A stretch of 64,000 nucleotides of DNA from Methylophilaceae bacterium 11 (GCA_000525025.1 JCKJ01000001.1:1426001-1490000), one strand, 5' to 3'; positions 36,116 through 43,944 are shown, counted from the stretch's first letter. Numbers and translations are program-made. The notes: generated by a model from the sequence alone, not told the origin.

Positions 36116-36744
36116 ATATTGATGAAATCCGACTTGAAGTGTTCAAGCAAACTGGTAAGAGCATTGACCATGACGATCCGTTTTTCATTGCCCTAGCAAT
36201 GCTTTCTGCTACAGCCACAAGTATCGAAATAAAGAATGATGCAGCTTTGGCTGAAATGCGACTGGTGCGTGATGAAATTGCACGGAAAGCTGTGGAAAAG
36301 CACGTTGAGGTTATAACTCACTCCATGCAATCAACTTCTGGTGAAATTTATACGTCTGTTAGGAAGGCTGTAGAACGAGAGTTTAGTGGTTACAAGTTAG
36401 CACTCATGTATGGCGCTACTGGTGTTGAGGCATTTAACTTAGCCATTTCAAAAATGAACGTGAAAATTAGTGATCGTACGCTAGAGGGATGCCGATTGGT
36501 CATACTTGGAGGCATGAGCACCGAAGATGCAGCACTACAGGTCCAAATTTTGCCTAATCAGTTAAGCAGAGCTGTTAAACAAATCAAAACCTTAATTCCA
36601 ACTGACTATAACAATCATGAAAAACCAACCTTTAAGCCACTAAATACTAAAGTTAATAATCCGACAGAGTCTCTTATAAAGTACGCCCAGTATTTCGGTT
36701 TTTTCCTACTTGGCTCAATTCTTATGTACTTTTTGAAGTATTAA
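36112..36744 (+). CDS. traM: TraM-like conjugal transfer protein
   Basis: A 210-residue protein coupled to traL by an ATGA overlap. The N-terminus EVFKQTGKSIDHDDPFFIALAML matches the start pattern of IncP TraM (short helix, then DDP). The middle is helical and the C-terminus has one membrane segment (YAQYFGFFLLGSILMYFL). It is longer than RP4 TraM (about 145) because of an inserted region around residues 100-160 that looks like a helix-turn-helix (MSTEDAALQVQILPNQLSRAVKQI). Confidence 0.7.
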   Translation: MNIDEIRLEVFKQTGKSIDHDDPFFIALAMLSATATSIEIKNDAALAEMRLVRDEIARKAVEKHVEVITHSMQSTSGEIYTSVRKAVEREFSGYKLALMYGATGVEAFNLAISKMNVKISDRTLEGCRLVILGGMSTEDAALQVQILPNQLSRAVKQIKTLIPTDYNNHEKPTFKPLNTKVNNPTESLIKYAQYFGFFLLGSILMYFLKY

Positions 36745-36816
36745 AAACGGCACTAAGGATTGCGGAAACAGCCCTTAATGCCTAATCACAACATTTTTTA
36801 GATTGGAAAAAACATC

Positions 36817-37092
36817 GTGACTGAAACAATTTTAGCATCAAACATGAACGAAACATTCTTAAAAGAAAGTGAGAGTAATTACAGACTTGATGAGGCTACT
36901 CGATTAAGTCTTCAAGTTCCTAAATTCAAATATTCAAGCAATCTATTGTCTCGTAAATTTTCTAACGAGTTGGCAAATACAGCCCCAAAGATTGCTGGGA
37001 TTGTTGCTGAAATGCCAATTCAATTAGCTTTTAAAGTTATTGAAACAAGTCTGGAAGCTGCTGTTTACCAAGCAAAGCATGCAATGAACTGA
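36817..37092 (+). CDS. hypothetical protein of the transfer region
   Basis: A 91-residue frame with GTG start at 36817 (ATG 36844 is an alternative). There is no recognised domain. The C-terminal half is helical and mildly hydrophobic (IAGIVAEMPIQLAFKVIETSLEAAVYQAKHAMN). It lies between traM and the trbJ/trbL group in the same direction and may be part of the same operon. Confidence 0.5.
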   Translation: MTETILASNMNETFLKESESNYRLDEATRLSLQVPKFKYSSNLLSRKFSNELANTAPKIAGIVAEMPIQLAFKVIETSLEAAVYQAKHAMN

Positions 37093-37122
37093 AATTATCC
37101 AAAACTAAGAAAGAGAATAAAA

Positions 37123-37404
37123 ATGACCGAAAAAAATAAAGTTGAATTTACCGAATCCGAACAAAAAGATCGCGACCACTTTCTTGGGCTTGCTTTTGTA
37201 TTTGCAAGTTTTGTGATTGCTCGCTCGCTTCAGCACCTACTAAATATTCCGCTAATTTGGTGTGGTGTATTAACCACGTTGGCAGCATTAGTAGGTGCAT
37301 CTTTATTGGATAAACATAAACCATTTCCCAACAAACATGCATGGAAAATGATGGCATTCGTAATTTCATTACCTGTTCTATTTCTAATGTCCATGTTCAA
37401 TTAA
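37123..37404 (+). CDS. small integral membrane protein
   Basis: A 93-residue protein with three hydrophobic helices (FLGLAFVFASFVIARSL; LIWCGVLTTLAALVGASLL; MMAFVISLPVLFLMSMF) after an acidic N-terminus. A purine-rich Shine-Dalgarno (AAGAAAGAG) precedes the ATG. It is encoded just before the lipoprotein and trbJ, so a role in mating-pair formation or exclusion is plausible but not shown. Confidence 0.6.
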   Translation: MTEKNKVEFTESEQKDRDHFLGLAFVFASFVIARSLQHLLNIPLIWCGVLTTLAALVGASLLDKHKPFPNKHAWKMMAFVISLPVLFLMSMFN

Positions 37405-37423
37405 CTTCAATGGAAATAACAAA

Positions 37424-37576
37424 ATGAAAAAACTAATCACATTATTTTTAATAATTTTTTTAATAACAAATTTAACAGGATGTGGCCATTCCCAAGATGC
37501 AGAGAAAAAAGAAGAGGCTCAAAAAGCACAAGATAAATTGATGAATTTTAAACGCATGGATCCACCAACTAGATAA
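37424..37576 (+). CDS. small lipoprotein, TrbK-like (entry exclusion candidate)
   Basis: A 50-residue protein with a lipoprotein signal (MKKLITLFLIIFLITNLTGC, lipobox LTGC) followed by a highly charged short tail (AEKKEEAQKAQDKLMN). Tiny lipoproteins beside trbJ/trbL are typically TrbK-type entry-exclusion proteins of IncP plasmids. In RP4 trbK lies between trbJ and trbL, while here it precedes trbJ. Confidence 0.6.
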   Translation: MKKLITLFLIIFLITNLTGCGHSQDAEKKEEAQKAQDKLMNFKRMDPPTR

Positions 37577-37590
37577 AGGATGTCTTGAAA

Positions 37591-38292
37591 ATGAAAACAA
37601 GAAAACTAATTATTACCCTAGCCCTGTTACCAATTCTGACAATCTCATTGCCAGCTAGCGCTGTATTCTGTGCTAATTGCGCCCAAGAAACTACTCAGAT
37701 ATTGAATAAAATCCAATTGGCTGCGAGTTACTCTAAACAAGCTGCTTCCTATAGCACCCAGCTTCAGCAATACCAAGCTCAATTAACCAACATGAAGCTC
37801 AATCCAGGTTCTGTATTACCTAAAGATATTGCCGCCCTTATTAAAGGGCTTAGTGAGATTATGAGTTCGGGACAATCTATGGGCATGTCAATGGCTGAAA
37901 TTGAAGGCAATTATGCAACGGCTTATAAAAACCCCACTGCGGCCGGTTATTCAGAAAACTTCAAATCAAATAGTGTTGCTACTCGTGACACATTGCAAGC
38001 CGCAATGAAGGCGGCGGGGATGCACTTAGACTCATTTCCATCCTCAACTTCAGCCTTGCAAGCGTTATATGCAAAATCGCAATCTAGCATGGGCACAGTT
38101 GCAGCTTTGCAAACCCTTAGTGAAATTAATGCCACTCAAGTAACTGAAACTCAAAAGTTACAAAGTCTAATTGCAGAGTCAACGATAGCTTCATCAAGCT
38201 ATATGGCAAGCCAAACTGCGAAACAACAAAGTGTTCAAGATGCAAACGAATGGGTTACCAAAACCAAAACTATGTCACCCCCTACACGATAA
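37591..38292 (+). CDS. trbJ: P-type conjugative transfer protein TrbJ (VirB5-like)
   Basis: About 233 residues with a cleavable signal peptide (LIITLALLPILTISLPASA). A mature helical protein follows, with CANCAQETTQILNKIQLAASYSKQAASYSTQLQQYQAQL at its start, the characteristic TrbJ segment. VirB5-type proteins sit at the pilus tip or in the periplasmic channel. A TTG at 37585 with better Shine-Dalgarno spacing (AAAGGA) is an alternative start. It is followed by trbL, but trbB-I genes and a coupling protein are absent nearby. Confidence 0.83.
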   Translation: MKTRKLIITLALLPILTISLPASAVFCANCAQETTQILNKIQLAASYSKQAASYSTQLQQYQAQLTNMKLNPGSVLPKDIAALIKGLSEIMSSGQSMGMSMAEIEGNYATAYKNPTAAGYSENFKSNSVATRDTLQAAMKAAGMHLDSFPSSTSALQALYAKSQSSMGTVAALQTLSEINATQVTETQKLQSLIAESTIASSSYMASQTAKQQSVQDANEWVTKTKTMSPPTR

Positions 38293-38303
38293 GGCTTCCA
38301 ACC

Positions 38304-39668
38304 ATGAAAAAAATAATGAATTATTGCTTTAGCTTATTTATAACTTTACTTTCAACATCAGCTTTAGCCAATCCTACACAAATCGGTTCTATAGATTTAG
38401 TTACAGAGTCGTTAAAAACAGCCATAGATAGCATATATTCGAATATATCTGGCTGGACTATTGGATTGCTGTCTGGGTTAATGTTATGTCAATTTGTTTG
38501 GACTAATTTCAAACAAATAGTAAGTGGCTCAGACATTGAAAAAGTATGGGCAAAATTGCTTGGTGCTTTGTTTTGGTTCGGCATTTGTTTCTGGATTATG
38601 GAAAATGGTCATACCTTTTTAGAAGGTGCAGCTAACTTCATTTTAGGAAAAGCATCAAGCGTATCTGGTGGTGCATTATCACCAACCTACCCTATAGCAT
38701 GGGCAATCGAGCTAGCTAATAACCTCCTTGTAGCTCTTGATCAAAGTGGAAATGGTTTGCTGTCATCATTTAACTTTTTTCCCGCACTGATGACAGGCGT
38801 ATGTTGTGCTGTAATTTTGGTTATCGGTGCTTTAATTGGCTTTAAGATTTTCATGATTTTAATGGAGACCCAAATTGTAATTGCGCTGTCCCCGCTCAGC
38901 TTTGCCCTGCTTGGTCTTGATGCATTAAAAGACCAAGGAATTGCACCATTTAAATATTTGATTGCAATGGCTTATCGAATGATCATCTTAGGAGGGGTTT
39001 TGAGTGCAATGAATGTACTTGGAACACATGTAGATGCTCAATTCCTAGCATTAAAGGATATAAGTGATTCTAGTGTTTGGCCGCCAATATGGGGTGCTAT
39101 TATTGGATTTAGTTTACTTGGATTTTTGGCTTTACGATCTGATTCGATTGCAGCTATGTTAGCTTCAGGCTCATCCAATCTTAGCCCAGGTGATGCTGCC
39201 GCTTCTGCTGCTTTGGCAGGAGCTGCCGTTGGCGCATTAGCAGGCGCTATGAATAGTGCGACTCCTTCCCCCAGCAAGATCGGACAATCTATGTCCGATG
39301 TAATGACCAAAATGAGAAGTAATGTTGGAGATAGCTCAGGTGCAAGTAATGCTTCAAAATTTAATCCATCAATTAATGATGCTCCACCGCCTTTTCCTAA
39401 AGATCCAAATGTTAGTGAAAAAGACTTACGTTCAATGGCACAAGAAAAAGGCGTAAGTGCTGTTTCAGGAGCGCCCTCTTCCACACCTGACTCTAAATCA
39501 ACTAGTGGCAACGGTAGCTCAGCTAGCATTGGCGGTGAGTCCAATCCATCAAGCAAAAGTATAGGCAATTCATCTTTACTAGACAGATTATCTAACGTTA
39601 ATGAGAGATTTGCGAATGATCAAACAGCTAACGTGACAGCAACTGTGAATCCACATGGACAAGACTAA
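38304..39668 (+). CDS. trbL: P-type conjugative transfer protein TrbL (VirB6-like)
   Basis: A 454-residue polytopic inner-membrane protein. It has a signal-like N-terminus, then ISGWTIGLLSGLMLCQFVWTNFKQI, then VCCAVILVIGALIGFKIFMILMETQIVIALSPLSFALLGL, the hallmark of TrbL/VirB6 proteins. A low-complexity Ser/Pro/Ala-rich cytoplasmic tail of about 160 residues follows. It forms part of the inner-membrane channel of type IV secretion. ATG 38304 follows the trbJ stop by 11 nt; longer in-frame starts overlap trbJ. It is the last gene of the transfer group. Confidence 0.85.
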   Translation: MKKIMNYCFSLFITLLSTSALANPTQIGSIDLVTESLKTAIDSIYSNISGWTIGLLSGLMLCQFVWTNFKQIVSGSDIEKVWAKLLGALFWFGICFWIMENGHTFLEGAANFILGKASSVSGGALSPTYPIAWAIELANNLLVALDQSGNGLLSSFNFFPALMTGVCCAVILVIGALIGFKIFMILMETQIVIALSPLSFALLGLDALKDQGIAPFKYLIAMAYRMIILGGVLSAMNVLGTHVDAQFLALKDISDSSVWPPIWGAIIGFSLLGFLALRSDSIAAMLASGSSNLSPGDAAASAALAGAAVGALAGAMNSATPSPSKIGQSMSDVMTKMRSNVGDSSGASNASKFNPSINDAPPPFPKDPNVSEKDLRSMAQEKGVSAVSGAPSSTPDSKSTSGNGSSASIGGESNPSSKSIGNSSLLDRLSNVNERFANDQTANVTATVNPHGQD

Positions 39669-39715
39669 GAAGGTTTAATTCGGAGTGTTGTACTTCAATT
39701 GAATTGTGTACGTAT

Positions 39716-39758
39716 TTGGTAACTTATAAATCAAAAAAATATGATTTTAAGTTACCAA
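39716..39758. repeat. inverted repeat at the transfer/cargo boundary
   Basis: The 11-nt arms TTGGTAACTTA and TAAGTTACCAA are extended by AAATC/GATTT with one bulged base and enclose an A-rich loop. It lies 47 nt after trbL in the 274-nt non-coding stretch 39669-39942. It may be a weak terminator or a leftover of cassette insertion; there is no typical T-run. Confidence 0.5.
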
Positions 39759-39942
39759 TATTATTTAAATAATAATAATCAACCACTTAATGAATCGTAC
39801 CAATTATAACTTATAAAAAATTCAATTAATTATTCAAAAATCACCATAAACGTACACGAGTGAGCAAAGGTAATGGGAGTCAAATAAATATAGACGATTA
39901 TCCCCAACTTCGCTTATGGTTAGTATTTTTGAGTACTAGTCG

Positions 39943-41592
39943 ATGAAAAGTTATATGGGTGATCTTGAGGTTCGCCAAGTAAATTGCTACTACAACTACA
40001 CAGTAGGCCTAGCTACTACCGAAGTTAATCTTCTCAAAACTGCCGCGAAACTTCTCAAGTCTGGAACGGCTCGGACTGTATGCTTTTCAGATTTGAAATA
40101 CCTCTATCTTGATGATGAAAATAAAGTTCAACTAGAATTTCTACATCCACAAGGGCGGCAATGGGATTCAGGATGGGAGGTAAAGTTTAGTGATGACTTG
40201 CCACGAAGCGTAATCGAGGAACTAACCCTTTGCCTTGAACTTTCATTCCATGAACATCGTATCGAAAACCCTGAAGCAAGACAAATTGCGCCTTATATCC
40301 GTGCGGCCCTTCCTCCATTGATACTCGAAAAGGGAGATATGACTCTCCCAATCTATCCATGGCTCAAGCTGTTATCTGACGGCATCATGATACTTAGTTT
40401 CCAGCTAGATACATCATGGGATGGACTCAGTGAAGCTGACTTCATCTCGGACATCGTCAACATTTTCCAGAGATATTTTGATCGTGTATGGGTTCATGCG
40501 AATATCCAGCGCCTTGATGCTGAGCAGCTCATTCCTAATGCGTTCGAGAATGAATTGTCAATTGGAGGAGAGTTAATATCTGGACGAAAGTCGAAGAAAC
40601 TAATTAAGGAGATGCGACTTAAAAGTCGGTTGAAACTAAATGAATCTCTCGGAAAAAAAGGACAAGAGTTTGAGATTGGCCAGGAAACCTGGACCCTGCA
40701 TCAAATAGCTGGATCGGAAGAACAGAGTGAATGGGAGGCCACGATTGATCTCTGCCGATCCATTTACATCAATGCCATTACCAGTCTTGTCGTGACAGGA
40801 GTCGGAAAGAAGAGCAAACAATTGTGTCAAGTTCAGCTGTGGCAAGGTCGCCCCTCAATTTCACTGATGCGCTTTAATGACCAGCCTAGCAAAAAAGAAG
40901 AGCTGATTGAAAAATTTGGCCCATCATTATCACGAGTTATGATGCGGGCTTCCGAAGTTAAAGACCCTCCAGAACTTCCACCAGATTTACGGCTTTTTGG
41001 CGATTATTGTCTTCATGCTAATAGAACATTGCTTCTCTGGACGTGGCTAAGACCAAATAATTCGACTGACGACGCTTGGGAAGACTCAATAACAAGGGCT
41101 ATGTTAATGGAAAATCAGGGTAGAGCAGAATACCTTGAATATCACAACATGCGGATAGCCCGTGCGTGTGCAATTGCAAATTCCCCTCCTTCTGATCAAG
41201 ATTTGATTGAGGCGTATGAGGTTCTTGCATCGGCAGACACTGTGATCCATCATTCTAGCCAAGCAGGAGAAATTACTGACGCGCTTTCGTATGTATTGTC
41301 CGCAACTGGAACAAGAGCATTGGTCGAGTCTGGAAAAGAGCAGGCACGCTGGCATTTGGACGAACGCCGATACAGAACTGACAAGAGTCGTGCTAAAGTC
41401 GACAGTTGGTTAGCGGTAGTATTTGGCCTTGTTGGGGTCTCTGGAGTAGCTGACCTCGTCATTAAACCTTTCTTGGGGGCTTTCTATATAGAAGTTCCAA
41501 GTGGCTTCATAGGTCTGGTATCATTTTTGTCAGCTACTGTAATTTTTGGTATGGTTGCCTTTATAGTATGGGTCATTAACACGCGGAAATAA
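39943..41592 (+). CDS. unknown protein with C-terminal two-helix membrane hairpin
   Basis: A 549-residue protein of unknown family. The first roughly 450 residues are soluble mixed alpha/beta with no motif I recognise. A charged helical stretch (GKEQARWHLDERRYRTDKSRAKVDSWL) leads into two transmembrane helices (LAVVFGLVGVSGVADLVI and GLVSFLSATVIFGMVAFIVWVI) at the extreme C-terminus. This topology, a large cytosolic part with a terminal TM pair, recalls CorA-like proteins but no GMN motif is present. In defence loci such a shape often belongs to a membrane-disrupting effector. Only 4 nt separate it from the next gene, so it heads a putative four-gene operon. Confidence 0.7.
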   Translation: MKSYMGDLEVRQVNCYYNYTVGLATTEVNLLKTAAKLLKSGTARTVCFSDLKYLYLDDENKVQLEFLHPQGRQWDSGWEVKFSDDLPRSVIEELTLCLELSFHEHRIENPEARQIAPYIRAALPPLILEKGDMTLPIYPWLKLLSDGIMILSFQLDTSWDGLSEADFISDIVNIFQRYFDRVWVHANIQRLDAEQLIPNAFENELSIGGELISGRKSKKLIKEMRLKSRLKLNESLGKKGQEFEIGQETWTLHQIAGSEEQSEWEATIDLCRSIYINAITSLVVTGVGKKSKQLCQVQLWQGRPSISLMRFNDQPSKKEELIEKFGPSLSRVMMRASEVKDPPELPPDLRLFGDYCLHANRTLLLWTWLRPNNSTDDAWEDSITRAMLMENQGRAEYLEYHNMRIARACAIANSPPSDQDLIEAYEVLASADTVIHHSSQAGEITDALSYVLSATGTRALVESGKEQARWHLDERRYRTDKSRAKVDSWLAVVFGLVGVSGVADLVIKPFLGAFYIEVPSGFIGLVSFLSATVIFGMVAFIVWVINTRK

Positions 41593-41596
41593 TGCC

Positions 41597-42430
41597 ATGA
41601 CCACGATCGCAATTTGGAAAGTCAATGCCATAGAAAGCCATTTGGGTAATCCTGCAATTTGGGTTATCAGCGACTCTCGTGCTTCGCGGACAACCAATGA
41701 GACAACATCAACTCTCACTGACAAATGTGCAAAATTAATAGAAATTGAATGCAGGGTATCAATAAATGGTGAGATTATCAGATCTTCCATATTGATGGCG
41801 GTTGCGGGCAATACTCTAGTTGCTCACAACACTATATTTAGTGCTCAAATGGCTTTGCAACACTTAATGGGGCCAAGATTACCAACACTGCTTGAAGTTA
41901 CACATTATGTTCGTGATGTCCTTTTAAATATTACGAAAGATGTCGGTCTAACATTTGGTAAAGGAGCTGAGTGCGAAGTTCTTCTTATTGCATCTGATCC
42001 CATTAGTCCCAAAGCCTACTCTTTGAAACCATCTTACGTGCCCACTATCGATTATTTAGTAACAGAAGTGCTAGACTTCCCCTATGTAACAGGAAGCGAC
42101 AAGTCTCAATATCTCGCAGCAATCGAAGAAATGATGAAAGAAGAGCGCCTATCAAGTAATAACCAAGAGTTACTGGATCAAGTACCAATTCGTGCTTTTG
42201 ATCAACTATTTGTAAAAAACAAAGTTTCTCAAAAAACTGGGGGAGAATTACAGATTGGAGCAGTAGGCAACATGGGCGTTCGTAGGTATATGCCCATGCG
42301 GTGGAATGAATCAACTAACCTCTATGAGTTTTATATGCTAGGCATGGACACTTGGAGTAAAAAGATTGGTGCTTGCACTATTGGAATATGGCCATGGCAG
42401 CTCGAAGATATACAAACAGAACTAGCATAA
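41597..42430 (+). CDS. putative proteasome-beta/HslV-like N-terminal-threonine hydrolase
   Basis: A 277-residue protein starting MTTIAIW. If Met is removed, Thr2 becomes the N-terminal residue, and TTI plus a following beta-strand copies the start of HslV (TTI). Further parallels are WVISDSRAS with Asp26 at the place of proteasome Asp17, and TDKCAKLIEI with Lys43 or Lys46 at the place of Lys33. A hydrophobic ILMAVAGNTLVAHNTIFSAQMALQHL resembles the AGGTADAFTL segment of HslV. Hence a stand-alone Ntn-hydrolase fold, possibly a peptidase, is inferred. It lacks the HslU/ATPase partner nearby. It lies 4 nt after the two-TM gene and 61 nt before the HEPN-like gene. Confidence 0.6.
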   Translation: MTTIAIWKVNAIESHLGNPAIWVISDSRASRTTNETTSTLTDKCAKLIEIECRVSINGEIIRSSILMAVAGNTLVAHNTIFSAQMALQHLMGPRLPTLLEVTHYVRDVLLNITKDVGLTFGKGAECEVLLIASDPISPKAYSLKPSYVPTIDYLVTEVLDFPYVTGSDKSQYLAAIEEMMKEERLSSNNQELLDQVPIRAFDQLFVKNKVSQKTGGELQIGAVGNMGVRRYMPMRWNESTNLYEFYMLGMDTWSKKIGACTIGIWPWQLEDIQTELA

Positions 42431-42491
42431 TCCATATTCAAAAAAGCTCTTTGACGGCGCTAATCAACTCAATCGACAGGATCTTTAAATA

Positions 42492-42941
42492 ATGAGCGGG
42501 CTATATGAAGGAGATCTTATTCGACCACTCGGTTTAGTTACTCTGTACTTTGCATACGCAGAGGCAGAAATCGACATGTTGATTGATACACTCCCTTCAA
42601 TTGATCCATATGACAACAAAAAACGTCAGTGGAACGTTGGTAGAAAGCTTATATATGCTCAAAAGCTCACCAAACAAATGCATTCTGAAAGTCTTATTGG
42701 ACTTAATGAAATATTAAATGAAGCAAAGATGCACTTCGAAAGAAGAAACGTTGTAATTCATAGTTGCATTTTTGCAGGTGGCCGTATGGTCTCTAATAGA
42801 AAAAATGCTCCCAACCAGCAAATTTCTGCCAGTGAACTGAATCAACTTGCAGAAAGCATTTGGGCATGTAAAGAACAAATTAATATGTACCGTTGCCGAC
42901 ACATACCACCACTTTTAGCGGAATCAGAAAATGCCAATTAA
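42492..42941 (+). CDS. HEPN-like protein with RNxxxH ribonuclease motif
   Basis: A 149-residue all-helical protein. Residues 85-90 read RNVVIH within FERRNVVIHSCIF, the conserved Rx4-6H motif (here RNxxxH) of HEPN ribonucleases, placed at the end of a long helix as usual. The N-terminal helix with FAYAEAEIDMLIDTL also fits this group of HEPN proteins. HEPN proteins commonly act as toxins or abortive-infection RNases. Its 3' end overlaps the next gene by 11 nt. The partner that would control it is not a known antitoxin. Confidence 0.62.
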   Translation: MSGLYEGDLIRPLGLVTLYFAYAEAEIDMLIDTLPSIDPYDNKKRQWNVGRKLIYAQKLTKQMHSESLIGLNEILNEAKMHFERRNVVIHSCIFAGGRMVSNRKNAPNQQISASELNQLAESIWACKEQINMYRCRHIPPLLAESENAN

Positions 42942-43497
42942 CATCGCTATTCTGGGCTGGGGCTCCCTACTATGGGACAAGCGCCCAGAATTCGATGAGC
43001 ATCATGGTGACTGGGAGCTAGACGGGCCAGTTTTGAAGATTGAGTTCTCTCGCATATCCCAAACCCGCGATGGCGCGCTCACATTAGTAGTCGATCCAGA
43101 GAACGGTGCCGCCTGCCGAGTGGCCCATTCTAGAAGCAAACGCAAAGATCCAGAAGACGCAATCTGTGATCTCCAATCTCGTGAAGGTACAACCAGAGCA
43201 AATATTGGATTTCATTTCCTAGATGGATCGCGGAGCCAGTATAAAGACCAAGCAACTCTCGCTTCAATCAAAGAGTGGGCAATCTCCAAATCCATCGATT
43301 TAGTTGTATGGACAGACCTTTCCAGCAACTTCGAAAAGCAACTACATAGCCAGTTCTCTGTAGAGAGTGCTTTGGCTCACTTGCAGTCATTAGACGCAAA
43401 GGCGAAGGCCCGCGCAGCAGAATATGTTTGGCAAGCGCCTGACTTTGTGGCCACTCCGTTACGCACTGCGGTGCAGGCCGTGCCGTGGTTTAAATAA
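42931..43497 (+). CDS. GGCT-like conserved hypothetical protein
   Basis: A 188-residue protein beginning MPINIAILGWGSLLWD. The W/Y-GSLLW motif at the N-terminus is like the glycine-rich YGSN/YGSL motif of the gamma-glutamylcyclotransferase fold. The continuing WELDGPVLKIEFSRISQTRDGALTLVVDPENG matches a widespread bacterial family often annotated as hypothetical. Enzymatic activity is not proven. It overlaps the HEPN-like gene by 11 nt and ends the cassette. Another possibility is a small-molecule sensor that regulates the HEPN protein. Confidence 0.62.
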   Translation: MPINIAILGWGSLLWDKRPEFDEHHGDWELDGPVLKIEFSRISQTRDGALTLVVDPENGAACRVAHSRSKRKDPEDAICDLQSREGTTRANIGFHFLDGSRSQYKDQATLASIKEWAISKSIDLVVWTDLSSNFEKQLHSQFSVESALAHLQSLDAKAKARAAEYVWQAPDFVATPLRTAVQAVPWFK

Positions 43498-43658
43498 TAA
43501 CCGTTATCCATTAAATGCTATTAATAAACCCAATATCCAAAAACAGAGGCTGATCAAAGACCAATTACCAGTTGGTTATATAAAGGTTAAAAGAACGGTT
43601 AGCACTCAAAAAAATAGTAAAATAAAATATAATAATCAATAACTTATAAAATATCACT

Positions 43659-43944
43659 ATAGGTCATGTGTCACGATTTAATAGATCATATGTGATAGTT
43701 TCATAGGTCATATGTCACACTATTTAGCTACAAATCAACTTTTAAATACAAAATAATAGGTCATTTGTCACAGTTTCTGGCTTACTTACGGACTTGCATG
43801 TGGATAAGCTTCAGGGCTTTCGATTTACAAGGCATATGTTTGCCAAATTCGTGACATTTGACCTACGTTTGACAAAAACAGCATAGGTCATATGTTACGG
43901 ACCATAGGTCAAATGTCACGAAAACGCTACTTGCCTGTGGATAA
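43659..43944. other. oriV: plasmid-type replication origin (oriV) with iterons and DnaA boxes
   Basis: Within the non-coding stretch 43498-43983 there are at least seven copies of a 16-nt iteron, consensus ATAGGTCATATGTCAC. They begin at 43659, 43681 (degenerate), 43703, 43756, 43851 (inverted), 43883 and 43904. Two DnaA boxes (TGTGGATAA) lie at 43799-43807 and 43936-43944. The complementary form of the iteron (GTGACATATGACC) resembles the IncP-1 iteron TGACA-TTGAGG. The trfA gene begins further on in the minus direction and is convergent on this site, so TrfA binding here is expected. Confidence 0.86.

Noticed and set aside
39943-41592. CorA magnesium transporter
   Set aside because: Topology is similar, but the GMN motif at the end of TM1 is absent and the soluble part does not look like CorA.
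43500-43642. Possible small protein after the GGCT-like gene
   Set aside because: The frame opens inside the upstream gene, has an odd composition and no Shine-Dalgarno, and ends at the origin repeats.
43659-43944. CRISPR array (short spaced repeats)
   Set aside because: Repeats are 16 nt, spacing is uneven, one is inverted, and DnaA boxes and trfA adjoin, so these are replication iterons. No cas genes are present.
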